Source of the DNA: Enterovibrio paralichthyis
Lineage (GTDB): Bacteria; Pseudomonadota; Gammaproteobacteria; Enterobacterales; Vibrionaceae
NCBI RefSeq assembly: GCF_019209835.1
Contig: NZ_JAHUTS010000003.1
Location: forward strand, 62,001-126,000
DNA: 64,000 bases
Direction of reading: 5' to 3'
Positions within the stretch are counted from its first letter, which is position 1; each line of letters begins with the position of its first letter. A model generated the notes under the pieces. That model was not told the origin of the DNA. It ran no database searches and saw nothing but the letters and a program-made list of their open reading frames with translations. The translations under genes were made by a program, and so were the position numbers. Positions 27,587 through 36,153 of this stretch are shown piece by piece.

Positions 27587-28074
27587 TGGCAGGAAGCATT
27601 GTGGAAGAGATCTATCTGGCCGGTGGCTGTTTGTGGGGCGTGCAGGAATTTGTGCGCCACCTTCCCGGCGTTATTGCCACAGAGGCAGGGCGCGCCAATG
27701 GCAGCACGGATACGACCCAATCCCCGTATGACGGTTACGCTGAATGTGTGCGTACTCAATTTGACCCTGAAAAAGTGTCAGTCGAGACATTGCTGGGGTA
27801 CTTTTTCGAGATCATCGACCCTTATAGCGTTAACAAGCAGGGTGACGATGTAGGCGAAAAATACCGCACTGGCATTTACAGCGAAAAGGCCGCGCATCTT
27901 GAGGCTGCCCGCCGGTTTATTAATCGCCGTGAGGATGCTGACCGCATTGCCGTCGAGGTTCTGCCTTTAGCCAATTTTGTCCCAAGCGATGACGAGCATC
28001 AGGACAGGCTTTCACGCTTCCCTGGTGATTACTGTCATATCCCATTGGATTTACTGCATAAATACAAGCGTTGA
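27586..28074 (+). CDS. Divergent MsrA-like peptide methionine sulfoxide reductase
   Basis: Protein of 162 aa on the MsrA fold: active-site motif GCLWGVQEF around Cys15 (GCFWGVE in classical MsrA), SPYDGYAECVRTQFDPEKVS and the DDEHQDRLSRFPGDYCHIP block (usual form YHQxYL). Relative to classical MsrA the motif Phe is Leu, the sulfoxide-binding Glu falls on Gln19, and the Tyr of the YHQ motif is Glu. Other Cys are at ~58 and ~153. It may be a specialised paralogue with altered activity. Start overlaps the SDR stop (TGATG). Confidence 0.82.
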   Translation: MAGSIVEEIYLAGGCLWGVQEFVRHLPGVIATEAGRANGSTDTTQSPYDGYAECVRTQFDPEKVSVETLLGYFFEIIDPYSVNKQGDDVGEKYRTGIYSEKAAHLEAARRFINRREDADRIAVEVLPLANFVPSDDEHQDRLSRFPGDYCHIPLDLLHKYKR

Positions 28075-28090
28075 TCGCCAGTTTGTTACA

Positions 28091-28360
28091 CTAGGGGCTG
28101 TTGACCTTTGGTGATGATTTTTGCAGCAGTTTGTGGGGATTTTATGCAAGGCAGAAGCTTCGATGTGTAGCTAGCCTACATGAGACGCTGATAACGCAGC
28201 AGAAATTCCCCACAAACGCTGCCCGAAGGGTTCTGCCCTAAGCGTTTTATGCTTTGTTGAGGTGTATTTGCTTAGAATAACTAGGCGGCACACACCTCGC
28301 CGCGCCTAAAACGCTTATGGCTAGAACAAAATTTAACCACCAAAGGTCAACAGCCCCTAG
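28091..28360. mobile_element. MITE-like 270-bp element with perfect 23-bp terminal inverted repeats
   Basis: The ends 28091-28113 (CTAGGGGCTGTTGACCTTTG...) and 28338-28360 are perfect reverse complements over 23 bp. Inside are two further inverted pairs: GTTTGTGGGGA near 28128 with TCCCCACAAAC near 28208, and TAAGCGTTTTA near 28240 with TAAAACGCTTA near 28306. No ORF. It fills the gap between msrA and the rhodanese gene. Similar sequences, as I remember them, are scattered in Vibrio and Shewanella genomes. It would fold into a long branched structure as RNA or cruciform DNA. Confidence 0.8.
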
Positions 28361-28422
28361 GCATATCCCAGCGTTGATCCCTTGGTATATGCTAACGTTT
28401 TGTCCGAGAGGTGCCTTGTTCC

Positions 28423-28785
28423 ATGAAAAAAATCATCGCGTTGGTCGTCAGCTTTTTTGCTGCCCTGTTTTCCATTCAACCGGCAATGGCTTCAGAGCGT
28501 GCCATGCAAGGCTGGAAGCTTATTGAAGAAGGCGCAGTGATTGTTGACGTTCGCACACCGGCTGAATTCGCCCAGGGGCATTTGGAGCATGCCCTGAACT
28601 ATCCTGTGCAGGAGCTTGATAAGCATGTCGCCAAACTCAACAAAGACGACATGATTGTCCTTTACTGCCGCAGTGGCGCCAGGGTTGAGCGGGCTATCCA
28701 GTTTCTGCAATCGCAAGGCTTTACCAAGCTTCACAACGCGGGTGGACTGGCCGAGCTGGAACAGGCTGTTAAAGCGACCCAATAA
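28423..28785 (+). CDS. Periplasmic single-domain rhodanese (PspE-like)
   Basis: Protein of 120 aa with a signal peptide (IIALVVSFFAALFSIQPAMA|SERA). One rhodanese domain: VIVDVRTPAEFAQGHLEHALNYPV and the active loop YCRSGAR with Cys82, ending FTKLHNAGGLAEL. It transfers sulfane sulfur in the periplasm; length and loop match PspE-type proteins. An upstream in-frame GTG (28411) is less likely. The terminator downstream also serves mltC. Confidence 0.9.
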   Translation: MKKIIALVVSFFAALFSIQPAMASERAMQGWKLIEEGAVIVDVRTPAEFAQGHLEHALNYPVQELDKHVAKLNKDDMIVLYCRSGARVERAIQFLQSQGFTKLHNAGGLAELEQAVKATQ

Positions 28786-28803
28786 AAACGCAGAATTCAA
28801 AAG

Positions 28804-28837
28804 AAACGCCCCGGATTTGAGTCCGGGGCGTTTTTTA
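28804..28837. terminator. Bidirectional terminator between rhodanese gene and mltC
   Basis: 12-bp stem AAACGCCCCGGA (28804-28815) / TCCGGGGCGTTT (28822-28833). T runs lie on both sides (TTTTTTATT on plus, TTTCTTTTG on minus). Confidence 0.92.
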
Positions 28838-28862
28838 TTGGCGTGAAGGTGAAGGCAAAAAC

Positions 28863-29972
28863 CTAAATTTTTCCTTCGTTAAACCCTTTCTGGAAATAGA
28901 GCACTTTTTGCAGGTAACGGCGCGCTTCGTCTTTCGGGTGTTTGGTCGTCAGCGCATCGTAAACCTGTCTTGGTGAATGCTGGTTCAGCTTCGACATGGC
29001 AGTTTTTCTGTCTTTGTGGAAGGTCGCCAGCACGCCGCCAGTGCCACCGTTATACGCGGAAATCATACTGAAATGGCGAGACGACGGATTGGTCACGTCG
29101 CGCAGATAGCGGGTTTTCAGAATGTGCAGGTAGGCGGTACCAGTATCGATATTGTTGGCCGGATCGAACAGGTACTCTTTGGTCGGCATTCCCGGCTTTT
29201 TCTTCACCAGGTTGAACACGTCGGCACCGGCGGTTTTCGGGATCACCTGCATCAAACCGTATGCACCGGCATGGCTTACCGCGTAAGGGTTAAAACTGCT
29301 TTCGGTTTTGATCACTGCATAAATCAGATCTTCAGGAATGTCGTAGCGTTTTGACGCATCGCGGACAAAATGGGCGTACTGGTATTCGCGCTGCTCTAAG
29401 TGGTCTTTCACCATGTCGATTTGCACGTAATAGGCTTTTCCACGCTTGATGGTCTTACTTTTCAGCTTGTTGGCAATCAGGTATTCGGCAAAGCGGTTGG
29501 CACGCCATTCCCACTCAATCGATTTTCCTTCCTGATCGACAATCTGGCCGAGGAAGAAAGGCTTACCTGTCAGCTTGATATCCTTGTCGGTGAACTGCTC
29601 TACATGCTCAGGATCAGCAGGCATCAGTACGGTCTGGACGATGGCTTTTTGCAGTTTTTCCATCGGCTCTTGCTGCGCCACGGTCGAGACATAGATCTTG
29701 CCTGCTTCAAAGTCGATGTGGGCGCGGGTCTGGAAGCCATCAAGGTATTTCACATAGCGGTGTTTGCCTGATTCCAGATACTCGTCATCTCCCCACTGCT
29801 TTTTGGCCTGATTGGCAAGGTAGGCAAACAGGGCTTCCACCGCCTTTTTGTTGGCATCGGAAACCGGTTCACTGGTGACTGGCGGGGGTACGTTGGTGCA
29901 ATCACACTCCGGCGGTGTGGACGAACAACCAGACAGCAAGGCTGCCGAGAGCATAAGAAGAGCTTTTTTCAT
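28863..29972 (-). CDS. mltC: Membrane-bound lytic murein transglycosylase C
   Basis: Protein of 369 aa, a lipoprotein (LLSGC, lipidation Cys16). The N-terminal ~180 residues are the MltC-specific domain (YVKYLDGFQTRAHIDFEAGKIYVST). The C-terminal lytic transglycosylase domain has catalytic Glu224 in IKTESSFNPYAVSHAGAYGLMQ and the later ISAYNGGTGGV motif. It cleaves peptidoglycan glycan strands from the inner face of the outer membrane. ATG 29972 gives the proper lipoprotein start; the open frame to 30152 is not used. In E. coli mltC follows mutY-yggX, which are absent here. Confidence 0.95.
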   Translation of the reverse strand: MKKALLMLSAALLSGCSSTPPECDCTNVPPPVTSEPVSDANKKAVEALFAYLANQAKKQWGDDEYLESGKHRYVKYLDGFQTRAHIDFEAGKIYVSTVAQQEPMEKLQKAIVQTVLMPADPEHVEQFTDKDIKLTGKPFFLGQIVDQEGKSIEWEWRANRFAEYLIANKLKSKTIKRGKAYYVQIDMVKDHLEQREYQYAHFVRDASKRYDIPEDLIYAVIKTESSFNPYAVSHAGAYGLMQVIPKTAGADVFNLVKKKPGMPTKEYLFDPANNIDTGTAYLHILKTRYLRDVTNPSSRHFSMISAYNGGTGGVLATFHKDRKTAMSKLNQHSPRQVYDALTTKHPKDEARRYLQKVLYFQKGFNEGKI

Positions 29973-30306
29973 TATCGTGCTTTTACTTTTTCTGATCGGG
30001 TGGAAGCAGGGAGATGGGTTTACACCGCCCGGCATCACTGAATACGGTTTCTGAAACAGAGAGGCGACGATGCTATGCCCAACCTCAAGAAAAAGAAAGA
30101 GATTCATCGCCCAATTGGAGCAATGGTGTCTATTCGTGCACGAGTTGGTCAAGGATATGCCGGATAATCAGGGAAAAAGGATGAAATGCAATCCATGATC
30201 ATGCTTCCGTACCTGCGAAGGCTTTTTAGCCCGTTGAAAGGCAAACAACCAGGAGTGGGTAGAAAGGCGGTGTCGGGCGATGAAGCGTTACGACGTGCGA
30301 CGCAGC
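29973..30306. other. Gap between mltC and the GGDEF/EAL gene
   Basis: 334 bp between two minus-strand genes. It must carry the mltC promoter and the end of the GGDEF/EAL transcript. I find no clear terminator, small gene or repeat. A stretch around 30050-30075 (TTTCTGAAACAGAGAGG) is purine-rich but without an ORF. Confidence 0.4.
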
Positions 30307-33300
30307 CTACTTGAGATTGGCGGCCTGATCGTTCAGTCCTACTTGGGTGACGGATATCAGGCGTGAAAGAGGGGTTGGCTCACCGAAAACATAACCCTGG
30401 GAAAAGTCGAGACCAATCTCTCTGACCAGCTTGAGGTCTGTTTCATCGTTGATTTTCTGTGCCGCTGTTTTCACATGGAGTGATTCACATATCTGCTTGA
30501 TGGATTCGACTATACGGCGGTCAACCTGGCTGGATTTCATCAGCGAAATGATGGCACCATCAATTTTGATCAGGCTGATATTGAACTTGCGCAGGTAGTT
30601 AAAAGACGTCAGTTCAGCGCCAAAGTTATCGACGGCCACTTCACAACCCAATTTACGGAAAGCGGTGACAATCTCTTTGGCGCGTAGCACATCAATCAGC
30701 AGGGTACTCTCTTTCACTTCAATACAGAGCTGCGAAGCGGGAAGGGTGCTGCGTTCAATCATATTCAGGCACTGTTTAATGAAACGCTCGTTGTAAAAGG
30801 TGCCGGTCGAAATATTGACCGCAATATGCAAGTTGGCATCGCGAAGGGCTGTACCGTTTTCAATCAACACCTCATTGAATACCCAGTTTTCAATGGTTGA
30901 AAGCCTTCCTGTCGGCTCTGCAGCAGCCAGGAACTCGTCAGGCATCAGCAAGTTTCCATCCTCTGTGAGCAGGCGGATCAGTACCTCATGCCAGGTTGCC
31001 TGTTTGTCATCGGTTGGAATCATAGGCATGGAAAGCAAACTGAAGGAACTATTGGCAATGGCTGAGTCAATATGTTGCAACAGGTTGTTGCGCTTCGAAG
31101 TGATGCCTTCCGACAACGTCGCTTTATCAAACACAGCAATGGCAGGATTGATCCCCTCGGTGACCGAATCCAGCGCGATTTGAGACTGGTAGATCATCTG
31201 GAACGGGGTGTTGATCGCAGACTCAGCGCCGGTGATCCCAGCCGTGTATTGCAACGGGAAATTGCCGCTTTGTGGGTAATCAATCGCTCCCAGTTTTTCG
31301 ATAATGGCCGCGATCTTGGTTCTCCCTTCCGCAATCGTACTGCCTTCAAGTAAGGCGCCAAACTGGTCGTTGCTTATCCGTGCCAGCGTACCTTTTGCAT
31401 TGAGGTGGGATTTTAGGATCAAGGCGGCGGATTTGATGACCTGATCACTGACCGGTGCGCCCAGTGCATTTGACATGGCGGTCAGCCCGCGAAACTCAAT
31501 CACCGCAAAACAATGAGCGTTGGCCTGTTTGTGCAGGTTATCGATGTGGTTTTGCAACACATGTTCAAGGCCGCGGCGGTTTAGCAGGCCTGTCAGTACG
31601 TCTTTGAGTCCACTTTCCAATTCACTGTCTGTCGCTGCGTGTTTTTCTAAATCTTGCTGAACGCCATGGAATGAAAGCACCCAGCCATTCGGTGCATCAC
31701 CGGCGGCAATCACGGGCGTGGCTTCCAGGTACACTTTCACCTCAACCCCCTGCCGTGTTTGCAGGGTAAAAGTACCGTTGAGCTTGAACTCTTTCTGGTA
31801 GGCAGAGAAAAGGTGGGCGAACGTAAACTGGGTTTCACGGTTGAAGATATTAAAGTGTTGATCGATGTGCTCACCGAGCAGCACGGATCTTTCTTCTTTG
31901 GTTAGCCGCAACGCCTTTTCATTTACCGAGGTAATGTGAAACAAAGAGTCGAGGATAATCACGCCGTCAGACACCACATCAATCGCGGCAGTGAGTTGGG
32001 CATTGTTCTGGCTCAGCACCATATTGCGTTTTTGCAGCGAAGTTGACTCCTTGCACAGCCCGACCAAACGGGTGCCTTGGTTGTCGTGAATGACTTTCGC
32101 CAGAATGTTGTGGCTGATGGTGGAGCCTTCCGGTGTCAGGCGTTGAACATTCACCTCGATTTGACCATCGTTCAGCCGTGCCATGCTGAAAACACTGTCG
32201 AGTATCGCCCGGTCGCTGCTCAGCAAATGGTCACGCCACATATCACTGGTCATCAGCTCGCCCTCGCTGATGCCATAAAGCGAATACATTCTGGGGTTCC
32301 AGTACAGGGTGCCAGACTTTGGTGTGAACTCCCACACACCCAGATCGCAGACCAAATCGACCACCTCTGAATATTTGGTCGCCATGATCTCCTGTTCAGA
32401 TTTCACTTTTTCTTCCTGAATGTCGGAAATGGTTCCGATAACTTTGGTCGTGATGCCGTTATTGTCGTGCTCAATGGGCTGACAATGATCCCGAACCCAA
32501 CGGAAACACTTCTCATCGTCCATCAGACGGTACTCAATCGTGATCGTTTCTGAGCCAATGCGGGTCACGGCGTGCTGGTATTCGCGTAAGTCTTCAGGGT
32601 GAATGCGTGCCATCCACTCATAGAGACGGCGTATATCGCTGGAACGTACACCAATGGCCCGAAATGCATTGTCAGAAAGGTGAATGTACTTGGTATGACA
32701 CTCCATTTCATACAGAGCGGTGCGGTTGATGCTGAGGGCAAATTCGAACTTCTTAGACCAAAGCTTGCGTTCATCATCAAAACGGCGCTCACGGTCGATA
32801 TTCTGGATTTGAAAAACATATTGGGTGATGGCGCCACTCCACTGGTCACGCACAGTGGTCACCCCTAACCGCGTCCATATTACCTGTTTGTTCTTCCGCG
32901 TCAGGCGCAGCTCAACATGGCAACTTTCGGTTTTGGGGTCGGAAAAGGTGGCGAGTTGTTCCGAGAGTGTGCATTTGTCGCGGTGAAAAACCAATTGGTT
33001 AAAGGTTTTCTGTTTCAGCTCTTTCACGCTGAAACCGGTCAGGTCGATAAATGCATGATTGGCGTTGTGCATAAAACCGTCAGGTTGAACAACCACAGTA
33101 CCAATCACGGATGACTGCATCGCATTGGCAAACAGGCTGGAGCGCTCATCGCTTTGCTTTTTCAGATAAGTGAGTTGTGCGGATTTTACGGCCAGAAGTG
33201 CGCCCAGCAACATGGCGCCGGCAATAGGCAGCAGGCGTCCGGCGTGCTCAAAAATCTCGGAAGAAGCGCCAAGGTTTTCTGCCGGATTAAGCAACAATAA

Positions 33301-34137
33301 ATCCAGCGTGACACAAACCAGAAAAGCAGTAGCAAAGGCGGATAAGCGGTCCAGCACTGCGCTCGCCATGGTCAGGGCGATAGCGATAGCGATATAGGGG
33401 TGCGCCGCATGGATCATCATCCAGCCACTGAAACTGGCGATAGCGATCATCAAGGCGACCGTAACCGGTTTGTAGACGGACGAAGGAATGTCGCGCTGGC
33501 TTTGCAGCAAGCCATAAACCAAAGGTGTTGTCGAGATGATGCCGATGACATCTCCCAGATACCAGGCTGGGGCGACGGCAGAAAAGGGGACATTGACGGC
33601 GTATTGAAGCGCCAGACCACCAAACACCGCCCCTACGATAGGGCTGGCAAACGCAGTTAATGCGACAAAGGCGACAAAGGGCCGCAATTGCAGAAAGGGA
33701 TCGCCGTCTCGTGAGATGTAGACAAGGGAATAGACGCCACAGGCAATGGTCAGCACGTTGGCAAGACTGAGATGGACACTCTGGACTGGGTCATCGCCAA
33801 AGATGAGGTTTGCCAGCAAAATCGCGACAAACGCGGTACCGACCAGCGCCAGACGCTGCTTTTGCGGAGCAATGGCGATCATGGCGATACACAGGCCATT
33901 GGCGTACCAGATAAATGCCTCACTGCCGGGCTGACGCAGCAGATAAATCGCGCTCAGGGCGAGCATCAGGGTGCCAAGAAACACCAGCATGACACGGATC
34001 AACAGTGCATCGACCGGAAATACGTCTCTGGATTGAACCGGGGCTGTCTGGGTCTCTGCTACAGGATCCATAAGTTGAGTTTTATTCCTGTTTGCTGGGT
34101 GTCGGAGAGGCTGGGGCATACGCCAAATGCTATCCAT
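30307..34137 (-). CDS. MASE1-PAS-GGDEF-EAL protein with both output domains degenerate
   Basis: Protein of up to 1276 aa. A MASE1-type multi-helix membrane sensor (~40-320; YLGDVIGIISTTPLVYGLL) is followed by about four PAS domains (~330-830), GGDEF (~850-1000) and EAL (~1030-1265). The GGDEF motif reads SNDQF (922-926). The EAL motif is EVL (1051-1053), the DDFGTG-type loop is DNFGAE, and the AEGVE-type motif is TAAQK (1224-1228). Synthesis of c-di-GMP is very unlikely and hydrolysis doubtful, so it may bind the nucleotide or signal through protein contacts. Start unclear: ATG 34137 sits directly on AGGAGG; in-frame ATGs lie at 34119 and 34071. Monocistronic. Confidence 0.9.
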   Translation of the reverse strand: MDSIWRMPQPLRHPANRNKTQLMDPVAETQTAPVQSRDVFPVDALLIRVMLVFLGTLMLALSAIYLLRQPGSEAFIWYANGLCIAMIAIAPQKQRLALVGTAFVAILLANLIFGDDPVQSVHLSLANVLTIACGVYSLVYISRDGDPFLQLRPFVAFVALTAFASPIVGAVFGGLALQYAVNVPFSAVAPAWYLGDVIGIISTTPLVYGLLQSQRDIPSSVYKPVTVALMIAIASFSGWMMIHAAHPYIAIAIALTMASAVLDRLSAFATAFLVCVTLDLLLLNPAENLGASSEIFEHAGRLLPIAGAMLLGALLAVKSAQLTYLKKQSDERSSLFANAMQSSVIGTVVVQPDGFMHNANHAFIDLTGFSVKELKQKTFNQLVFHRDKCTLSEQLATFSDPKTESCHVELRLTRKNKQVIWTRLGVTTVRDQWSGAITQYVFQIQNIDRERRFDDERKLWSKKFEFALSINRTALYEMECHTKYIHLSDNAFRAIGVRSSDIRRLYEWMARIHPEDLREYQHAVTRIGSETITIEYRLMDDEKCFRWVRDHCQPIEHDNNGITTKVIGTISDIQEEKVKSEQEIMATKYSEVVDLVCDLGVWEFTPKSGTLYWNPRMYSLYGISEGELMTSDMWRDHLLSSDRAILDSVFSMARLNDGQIEVNVQRLTPEGSTISHNILAKVIHDNQGTRLVGLCKESTSLQKRNMVLSQNNAQLTAAIDVVSDGVIILDSLFHITSVNEKALRLTKEERSVLLGEHIDQHFNIFNRETQFTFAHLFSAYQKEFKLNGTFTLQTRQGVEVKVYLEATPVIAAGDAPNGWVLSFHGVQQDLEKHAATDSELESGLKDVLTGLLNRRGLEHVLQNHIDNLHKQANAHCFAVIEFRGLTAMSNALGAPVSDQVIKSAALILKSHLNAKGTLARISNDQFGALLEGSTIAEGRTKIAAIIEKLGAIDYPQSGNFPLQYTAGITGAESAINTPFQMIYQSQIALDSVTEGINPAIAVFDKATLSEGITSKRNNLLQHIDSAIANSSFSLLSMPMIPTDDKQATWHEVLIRLLTEDGNLLMPDEFLAAAEPTGRLSTIENWVFNEVLIENGTALRDANLHIAVNISTGTFYNERFIKQCLNMIERSTLPASQLCIEVKESTLLIDVLRAKEIVTAFRKLGCEVAVDNFGAELTSFNYLRKFNISLIKIDGAIISLMKSSQVDRRIVESIKQICESLHVKTAAQKINDETDLKLVREIGLDFSQGYVFGEPTPLSRLISVTQVGLNDQAANLK

Positions 34138-34437
34138 CCTCCTGAATAAAAGGCTGTATCAGAAGTGTAGTATATGTCTCAATGATGCAGTGTTTGCTGA
34201 GGTGATTTGGTTGTATTTTCGCCTGTTTTTATTTTCAGCTTGTGGCGACGCACTCACTTCCCCCTTGTCACGTATTTCCGCGTGTTTTTTCTGCTCTACT
34301 CCCCCGGATGCCTGACATAATTTCCCCGTATCGCCTGTCCTGTTTTTGTGAATCCCAGTTATTTACACCCGCGTTGAAAGAATTTTGCAGCCAAAACTGT
34401 CTATTCTAACAAGAACATCCGAATACAGGCGTCGACC
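34138..34437. other. Divergent promoter gap, GGDEF/EAL gene and dedA operon
   Basis: 300 bp between divergent genes, AT-rich near 34150-34240. It should contain the promoters of both transcripts. No strong palindrome, small ORF or repeat was found. Confidence 0.4.
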
Positions 34438-35016
34438 GTGAGTGACATTACCGCAACCTTACTGACCTACTCTCCGATGACCTTTTTTTTCGCGGTGATC
34501 CTGCTCTCCTACCTGTTTGAAGATATCGCTATCGTGACCGCCGCCGTCGCAGCATCGCAGGGTGTCATGCCTTTGTGGGGTGCTTTGTTGGCCATATTTA
34601 TCGGTATTGCCAGTGGTGACGTTGGGCTCTATTGGCTAGGTATGTTAGCGAGGAGGTGGCGGTGTCTTCGTGGCTATTTGCTCACCAAATCCGGCGTGCG
34701 GGCGGTGCGGCGTAAATTGCGCGCCCATGCGTTTGGTAACTTGTTTTTGATCCGGTTTGTGCCGGGGCTGCGCTTTGTCGGCTTTTGTCTGAGCGGCTTT
34801 TTCCGGGTGGATATCAAAACATTTTTACTGTCGGTCATGGTCGCGACCGCAATCTGGACGGTTGCCGTGTTTACGCTGGTGTATCAGCTGGGAGAAAACA
34901 GCTGGATCAAACATAACCTCAACTGGGGACTGATCCCCCTGGTGGTGATCCTGCTGGTTATCGTGAACCGTGTTGCGGGGCGCAAGCTTAAGGAGAAAGC
35001 GGTTTGCACAGACTAA
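34438..35016 (+). CDS. DedA-family membrane protein
   Basis: Protein of 192 aa from a GTG start. Hydrophobic with about five membrane segments; the motifs EDIAIVTAAVAASQG, GIASGDVGLYWLGMLARR, HAFGNLFLIRFVPGLRFVGFCLSGFF and ATAIWTVAVFTLVYQLGE are the DedA/SNARE-associated core. The F-(I)RF-x-PG-x-R motif holds the essential Arg of DedA flippases. DedA proteins translocate undecaprenyl phosphate or phospholipids. It overlaps the next gene by 13 nt, so it is the first gene of a tight four-gene operon. Confidence 0.9.
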   Translation: MSDITATLLTYSPMTFFFAVILLSYLFEDIAIVTAAVAASQGVMPLWGALLAIFIGIASGDVGLYWLGMLARRWRCLRGYLLTKSGVRAVRRKLRAHAFGNLFLIRFVPGLRFVGFCLSGFFRVDIKTFLLSVMVATAIWTVAVFTLVYQLGENSWIKHNLNWGLIPLVVILLVIVNRVAGRKLKEKAVCTD

Positions 35017-36140
35017 AAATCGTGGATGAAAAATCCTCACCGGCACTGCCGGTCAATTACGGCATGCCACCTCTGGACATGAGCGGCAAGCCGGTATCGT
35101 TTTTTGAATTCTGGCCGGGTTGGGTGTTTTATGCGCCGGTCACCTTGCAGTGGATTGGTTACGGCTTCAAATACCGTAACTTCGCCCTGCCGTTGATTGC
35201 CAATCCGGGCATTGAACTCAGTGGCATGGTGGGGGAATCGAAAGATGCCATTTTGTCGCTGGCGGGCGAAAAAGCCAAAGATTGGATATTGCCTTACCTG
35301 ACGTGGGAAAAGTCGGCCATGCCGCCGGAAACCCAGTCCCATCAAGCGCTGACTGCCCTGCATAACGCAGGTTTGGGGTTCCCAGTGGTCGCAAAACCGG
35401 ACTTAGGGTGTCGCGGCGCAGGGGTGCGCCTGATTGAAAACAAAGCCGAGCTTGAAGAATACCTGCGCCTGTTTCCACAAGGTGCCAAGCTGCTGCTGCA
35501 GAAAAAAGCGCCTTACAACGCAGAGGCGGGGGTTTTTTATGTGCGCTATCCCGGCGAGTCGCGCGGGCGCATATTTTCCATGACGCTGAAATATAACCCC
35601 TTTGTGATTGGCGATGGCGTTCGTCCCCTGTCTAAGCTGATAGAAGATGACCCCCGCGCCGGGAAGTTGGCACACCTTTATTTCGCAAGGCATGGGGAAA
35701 AGCTGGATTGGGTACCGGCCGAAGGGGAAGTGTTCAGGTTGGCTTTTGCCGGCAGCCACTGCCGCGGCGCAATCTTCCGCGATGGCAGCGCGTACATTAC
35801 AGACGCCCTGACACGCCGTCTGGACGAAATTTTTGATGATTTCCCCGGCTATCACTTTGGACGCATTGACCTGAAATTTAAGGACATCGACAGCCTGATG
35901 CAGGGGGAGGATTTTGTGTTGCTGGAAGTGAACGGTGCCAGCAGCGAAGCCGCACATATCTGGGATCGGGGCGCATCCATCAAGGATGCCTTTGCCACCT
36001 TGTTTGCCCAGTACCGGATGCTGTTTGAGATTGGAAACCTGCAGCGAAAGGCGGGGCACAGGGTGCCATCGCTGCGTGAACTGTTTCGTGCCTGGCGTAA
36101 AGAAAAAGCCTTGGTAAAAGACTACCCGTCTACCGACTAA
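35004..36140 (+). CDS. ATP-grasp ligase-like protein (D-Ala-D-Ala ligase superfamily)
   Basis: Protein of 378 aa from a TTG start with AAGGAG 8 nt upstream, inside the dedA 3' end. The ATP-grasp fold is seen in Lys131 (GFPVVAKPDLGCRGAGV), the glycine-rich loop after it, Asp289 (GRIDLKF) and the metal pair Glu308/Asn310 (LLEVNGASSE). The N-terminal ~100 residues (FFEFWPGWVFYAPVTLQWIGYG) are unlike D-Ala-D-Ala ligase and may set the substrate. It should form an amide or peptide bond using ATP; the substrate is unknown. Possible products include a modified lipid or a small peptide, given the DedA partner. Confidence 0.82.
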   Translation: MHRLKIVDEKSSPALPVNYGMPPLDMSGKPVSFFEFWPGWVFYAPVTLQWIGYGFKYRNFALPLIANPGIELSGMVGESKDAILSLAGEKAKDWILPYLTWEKSAMPPETQSHQALTALHNAGLGFPVVAKPDLGCRGAGVRLIENKAELEEYLRLFPQGAKLLLQKKAPYNAEAGVFYVRYPGESRGRIFSMTLKYNPFVIGDGVRPLSKLIEDDPRAGKLAHLYFARHGEKLDWVPAEGEVFRLAFAGSHCRGAIFRDGSAYITDALTRRLDEIFDDFPGYHFGRIDLKFKDIDSLMQGEDFVLLEVNGASSEAAHIWDRGASIKDAFATLFAQYRMLFEIGNLQRKAGHRVPSLRELFRAWRKEKALVKDYPSTD

Positions 36141-36153
36141 AAGAAGCCAGAAG

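Noticed and set aside
29973..30152. 60-residue N-terminal extension of MltC
   Set aside because: The lipoprotein signal begins at 29972, so the upstream open frame cannot be part of the mature protein.
30307..34137. LapD orthologue controlling the adhesin
   Set aside because: It has a MASE1-type multi-helix sensor and PAS domains rather than the LapD periplasmic output domain, and no lapG neighbour.
34119..34137. ATT start 9 nt after AGGAGG for the GGDEF/EAL gene
   Set aside because: ATT starts are extremely rare; mentioned only as a reason the start is uncertain.
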